Positions 61,263 to 64,000 of a stretch of 64,000 nucleotides of DNA are shown here, in pieces. Each line of letters begins with the position of its first letter. Position 1 is the stretch's first letter. The notes under the pieces are model-generated. The model worked only from the letters and a program-made list of their open reading frames with translations. It ran no database searches and was not told the origin of the DNA. Position numbers and translations under genes: made by a program. Source of the stretch: Paenisporosarcina macmurdoensis (GTDB taxonomy: Bacteria; Bacillota; Bacilli; Bacillales_A; Planococcaceae); contig NZ_JBHSRI010000007.1 in assembly GCF_042658845.1 (NCBI RefSeq), positions 138,899 to 202,898 of the forward strand, in the 5' to 3' direction.

Positions 61263-61814
61263 ATGACGATGATATATAAACCTAGTGACGTAATGAACCA
61301 GCTAGACATCAAGGAATCTCTATACAAAAAATACATAGCTGCTTTGGAAAAAGACGGTGGCTATGTATTCCAGAAGAATCAGCAAGGCCATAGATTTTTT
61401 ACTGCCGAAGATATTCAAACTTTGGAAAAGTTCATGGAGCTAATAAAGTATGACGGTATGACGATTGAAAAAGTCGCTAAGAAAATTGGCGAAATGAATG
61501 GTCATGACGCTATTAGCGAAGAAAAATCAAATAGTTATGACGTTATGGCTTTAGTTGAACAAGCTGTATCTTCTGCTCTTAAAGTTCAAGAAAAACAGCT
61601 CCATGACGTTATGACTGCCATTGCAAATCAAAACAACGAGCTAAAAGTACAATTAAAGAGAATTGAAGATAAGCATGATAAAGTATTTGTTCAATCACTC
61701 CGAGAATCTCAAGAAAATAAAAAGTTAATGCTCGAAGAAGTTAAAACTCAAGTTAAATCTGAAATTGCAGCTGCTAAAGAAGAAAAGAAGAAGTGGTGGA
61801 AGTTCGGCAAGTAA
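61263..61814 (+). CDS. MerR-like HTH protein with DUF3967-type C-terminus
   Basis: A 183-aa protein common on Bacillus plasmids and elements. It has an N-terminal MerR-type HTH (YKPSDVMNQLDIKESLYKKY, RFFTAEDIQTLEKFMELI), a central linker, a coiled coil (about 95-165) and a basic aromatic tail KKKWWKFGK suited to touching the membrane. Such proteins are thought to act in plasmid segregation or control; the exact role is not known. The second codon run gives MTMIYKPSD; the ribosome binding site is weak (GGGGGTATGCCGTT). The leader and gene contain seven ATGACG motifs. Confidence 0.75.
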   Translation: MTMIYKPSDVMNQLDIKESLYKKYIAALEKDGGYVFQKNQQGHRFFTAEDIQTLEKFMELIKYDGMTIEKVAKKIGEMNGHDAISEEKSNSYDVMALVEQAVSSALKVQEKQLHDVMTAIANQNNELKVQLKRIEDKHDKVFVQSLRESQENKKLMLEEVKTQVKSEIAAAKEEKKKWWKFGK

Positions 61815-61844
61815 ACATACAAAAAATGAGTAAAAAAACAGTGC

Positions 61845-61928
61845 ATACGAGGAAATCTCCCTGACGAAGTTATTGTGGGTCTACCTGTTTCTTCCGAGTC
61901 CCTGTCAATTCTACAAATTGAACCATGA
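61845..61928 (+). pseudogene. Second fragment of a rifamycin phosphotransferase/PEP synthase-type gene
   Basis: The frame reads RGNLPDEVIVGLPVSS, matching the segment that follows the GEY motif in rifamycin phosphotransferases and PEP synthases, then loses similarity and stops at 61928. It is the natural continuation of the fragment ending near 58340, with about 3.5 kb in between. The match is short but specific. Confidence 0.6.
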
Positions 61929-61939
61929 GGAAATAGGAC

Positions 61940-61975
61940 AAGTTTCACTCTTAATTGGGTGGGACTTTTTTAATT
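61940..61975 (+). terminator. Terminator after the DUF3967-type gene
   Basis: AAGTTTCACTC and GGGTGGGACTT form a stem with wobble pairs around TTAATT, followed by six T. Confidence 0.75.
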
Positions 61976-62135
61976 TGCAAATACCAATAATGGCGCAGAA
62001 TAATTCTATATATGTTTCAAGCCGGACATGAAATCATAAGGAATGCAAGAAAATAGGGTTGTACTCATTTTCCATTACAATCATAAACTTAATAGTGCTT
62101 ACATTTTATAAAGTGGTATTGAGGAGATAGAATTT

Positions 62136-62777
62136 ATGAGAATAGGAATCGTGTTTTTGGGGCTGATCTGTATTTTTGTTGGTTTTATTGAACCAAAAGA
62201 AGTGGGGAATTTTTTATTAATTGTTAGTGGATTTATTTTTACACTATTGGGATCAGTGAGCTCATCAACTAATGAAAAAGAAATATCTCAAATTAATAGC
62301 GCGGAGAGACTAACTATAGATTATGAAAAATGGTTTTTAAAAGAGTTAAGTAAGTATAAAGTGTCGCTAGGTGACGAAATTGATCTATGCACTGCGAATA
62401 AGTTTTACATAGTAAATCCTGAAACAATGAAGGTAATATTTATTAAACAATTGGATGAGGTTGAAAATTCATTTGATTATAAAGTTATTGATTTAAATAG
62501 AGTTCGAAAAATTTCAATTCAATTAAACAAAAAAATAATAAGTGAAATTACAATGGAAAATGATGTAAGGAGACAATCAGGTGGTGGTTCCTTATTTGGA
62601 TTGGTAAAAGCAAAAAGTGTTAGATTGGAAGTTATTACAAATGAACTGATTGAACCATACAAAACAATTTTGTTATATGAGGAAAAAGATGAGTTGAATA
62701 ATACTGATATAAAAAAGATGGAGCATGCCATCTATAATTTATATTGGGCGATGTATAACTGTTTACAAAAAACATAA
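62136..62777 (+). CDS. Uncharacterised two-span membrane protein
   Basis: A 213-aa protein with two adjacent N-terminal membrane spans (about 3-20 and 25-44) and a cytoplasmic domain rich in Lys and Ile (TANKFYIVNPETMKVIFIKQ; LYEEKDELNNTDIKKMEHAI). I do not recognise the family; the layout recalls membrane proteins with a PH-like sensor domain. GAGGAG lies about 9 nt before the ATG. Strongly AT-rich codons. Confidence 0.65.
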   Translation: MRIGIVFLGLICIFVGFIEPKEVGNFLLIVSGFIFTLLGSVSSSTNEKEISQINSAERLTIDYEKWFLKELSKYKVSLGDEIDLCTANKFYIVNPETMKVIFIKQLDEVENSFDYKVIDLNRVRKISIQLNKKIISEITMENDVRRQSGGGSLFGLVKAKSVRLEVITNELIEPYKTILLYEEKDELNNTDIKKMEHAIYNLYWAMYNCLQKT

Positions 62778-63143
62778 TGGTGAAGATAAACATTGTTGCC
62801 AAGATGGTTGTCAAAAAGGAATATTCTCATAGATCAGAAATTGTTTACATGCAAATCAAGTGAAAGGGAAGAAATTACGCAACTTGATATACATTGTACT
62901 GAAACCAAAATAAACCATAAATAAAAGAAATTATCATGAAGGAACGTCCATGCATGAGCTTTTTTTCGAAAATAATTAGATTTAAAGGAGAGATGAACAT
63001 GACAGAAGGATTGAGTTTGTGAACATTTGATGCAGTACCACTAATTGAAACTTCCTTATTTCTGGCGGGCCCGTATGGGAAACACCTAACTAGAATTCTT
63101 CCTATTACGTAGAATATGGATATATATAGGAAGGAGAATAGCG
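62778..63143. other. Gap with a truncated gene start
   Basis: About 365 bp. AAGGAGAG followed by ATG at 62999 opens a 7-codon frame (MTEGLSL), then a stop. A near-copy with a 13-codon frame (MTKGFNLEHLDAD) lies at 63407-63448, also behind a ribosome binding site. Both look like the 5' stumps of one gene family that has decayed. Confidence 0.4.
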
Positions 63144-63344
63144 GTGGAGATAATACTTAAATTTACAAATGGCAATCAAATTTTAATACCTGTCGCAGAC
63201 GATACCGCGGGATATTGGGATGTAATCGCTCATTTAAGAGCAATTAAAGAAAATGGTTCACCAGTTGAAGTGGTTTTGGATACCGGAGAAACGTATGTAA
63301 ATAGCGGTAAGGAGTTAATTTCAATTGAAATAAGATTCCAATAA
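63144..63344 (+). CDS. Small uncharacterised protein
   Basis: A 66-aa protein (MEIILKFTNGNQILIPVADD; SPVEVVLDTGETYVNSGKEL) with a compact beta-strand pattern. No family recognised. GTG start, with AAGGAGAA upstream at a good distance, and a small hairpin (CGTCCATATGGGCG then T-rich) after the stop support it as a real gene. Confidence 0.55.
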   Translation: MEIILKFTNGNQILIPVADDTAGYWDVIAHLRAIKENGSPVEVVLDTGETYVNSGKELISIEIRFQ

Positions 63345-63359
63345 AATCTGTGAAATTCA

Positions 63360-63393
63360 GATCGTCCATATGGGCGTTCTTTTTGTTTTTACA
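63360..63393 (+). terminator. Probable terminator after the 66-residue gene
   Basis: CGTCC and GGGCG arms around ATAT, extended by GAT and TTC, are followed by TTTTTGTTTTT. The stem is short but the T tract is long. Confidence 0.6.
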
Positions 63394-63673
63394 AAGGAGA
63401 AATGAAATGACAAAAGGATTTAATTTGGAGCATTTAGATGCAGATTAATGGGGTTTGTTAAGTCAGTATCTGTTTATGAGTTGATGGAGAATAAAATAGA
63501 AAGTCTGCGATGGTTTGTTTATATTGTAATGCAGAAGATAAGATGATCATACAATAAAATTGCTTGAACATCTCATATGCTGCGGGTACTTATTTTACGA
63601 ATGTCGAAATAGTTCGAATATCCTTACAAAACACTTTATCGCTTTAGTATAGTGGAGTGCAGGGGTGTTCTTA

Positions 63674-63961
63674 ATGATATCAACTAAATTAATGGATAAG
63701 CATCAGGTTATAACAGTTTGGTCTTGTTCCAAAAAAGAAGAGCCGAATACAGTTGGATTTGTCAAAGCTTATTTGGGGGAATGTGCTGATGGTTGTTGGT
63801 TAGCTGTAACTACAGATTCCTCCTGGGAAGAGTCGGAAGTGTTTTTATTACATACAAGACCAACTGCATTGAAACGTAAGCGTCAAATAATGAACACATT
63901 GTTTCTTCTCAAAGAAAATGCCTTTCTGACTTTTGTCAGAAAGGCATTTTCTATTTCTTAA
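63674..63961 (+). CDS. Small uncharacterised reading frame running into a terminator
   Basis: A frame of about 95 codons (MISTKLMDKHQVITVWSCSK; GFVKAYLGECADGCWLAVTT) with a fair ribosome binding site (CAGGGGTG, 7 nt). No family recognised. Its last 16 codons are formed by a perfect 17-bp inverted repeat (63914-63930 and 63935-63951), which looks like a terminator. The original coding end was therefore probably lost, or the gene was truncated by a rearrangement. Confidence 0.4.
   Translation: MISTKLMDKHQVITVWSCSKKEEPNTVGFVKAYLGECADGCWLAVTTDSSWEESEVFLLHTRPTALKRKRQIMNTLFLLKENAFLTFVRKAFSIS
63914..63957. terminator. Perfect 17-bp hairpin at the window end
   Basis: GAAAATGCCTTTCTGAC and GTCAGAAAGGCATTTTC surround a TTTT loop. 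A- and T-rich outer arms make it terminator-like in both directions. It overlaps the end of the last reading frame. Confidence 0.75.
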
Positions 63962-64000
63962 ATTGGATATAGCAATCAGCCGGAAGATCCTTGGACCAGG

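Overview
The window reads as chromosome of a low-GC, endospore-forming member of the Bacillales. SspI, GerE, a CotZ-type coat protein and YheC/YheD-type proteins show spore formation. Gene order follows the Bacillus subtilis stretch dnaI - thrS - infC-rpmI-rplT - ysdA-ysdB-ysdC - sspI-ysgA-pheST - rnhC-zapA-yshB-polX-mutS2-yshE-lcfA-fadR-fadB-etfBA-trxA-uvrC-lysC-yslB-sdhCAB-ysmA-gerE-ysmB-racE-rph-rdgB-ysnB. A Planococcaceae-type host (Psychrobacillus, Sporosarcina or Lysinibacillus relatives) is my guess, not a measurement.

Layout. 1-4.8 kb: dnaI, then an inserted Fur-box-controlled ferric-iron ABC transporter. 4.8-11.7 kb: T-box-controlled thrS, L20-leader-controlled infC-rpmI-rplT (infC apparently starting at AUU), ysdA, ysdB, a dimeric dUTPase and ysdC. 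11.9-17.2 kb: an inserted spore-coat island with a Lys/Asp/Cys repeat protein, three ATP-grasp enzymes (two YheC/YheD type, one amino-acid-ligase type) and a CotZ-like protein. 17.3-19.6 kb: argF, an HTH regulator with a membrane partner, and a small-multidrug-export-type protein. 19.6-24.5 kb: sspI, ysgA and T-box-controlled pheST. 24.8-27.6 kb: an inserted MoxR-DUF58-DUF4129 operon on the minus strand. 28.6-45.7 kb: RNase HIII, ZapA, PolX, MutS2, the fatty-acid beta-oxidation/ETF group with a FadR palindrome, thioredoxin, UvrC and lysine-riboswitch-controlled aspartokinase with an internal beta-subunit start. 45.8-54.1 kb: yslB, sdhCAB, ysmA, gerE, ysmB, racE, rph, rdgB, ysnB.

At 54.19 kb the conserved block ends in a tRNA-Arg(UCU) gene split inside its anticodon by a 285-nt group I intron. 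Beyond it (54.6-64 kb) lies an accessory zone: two HNH-nuclease genes, one fused to a degenerate tyrosine-recombinase-like domain; fragments of a rifamycin-phosphotransferase/PEP-synthase-type gene; integrase remnants; a 143-bp duplication; a plasmid-type MerR/DUF3967 protein; and several unrecognised small genes.

Regulation is unusually readable: two T-boxes (Thr, Phe), an L20 leader, an L-box, a Fur box, a FadR palindrome and many intrinsic terminators. At least five families of non-coding repeats sit in the intergenic gaps. The most interesting items are the split tRNA-Arg, the ATP-grasp/repeat-protein coat island, and the recombinase-HNH fusion in the decayed accessory region.
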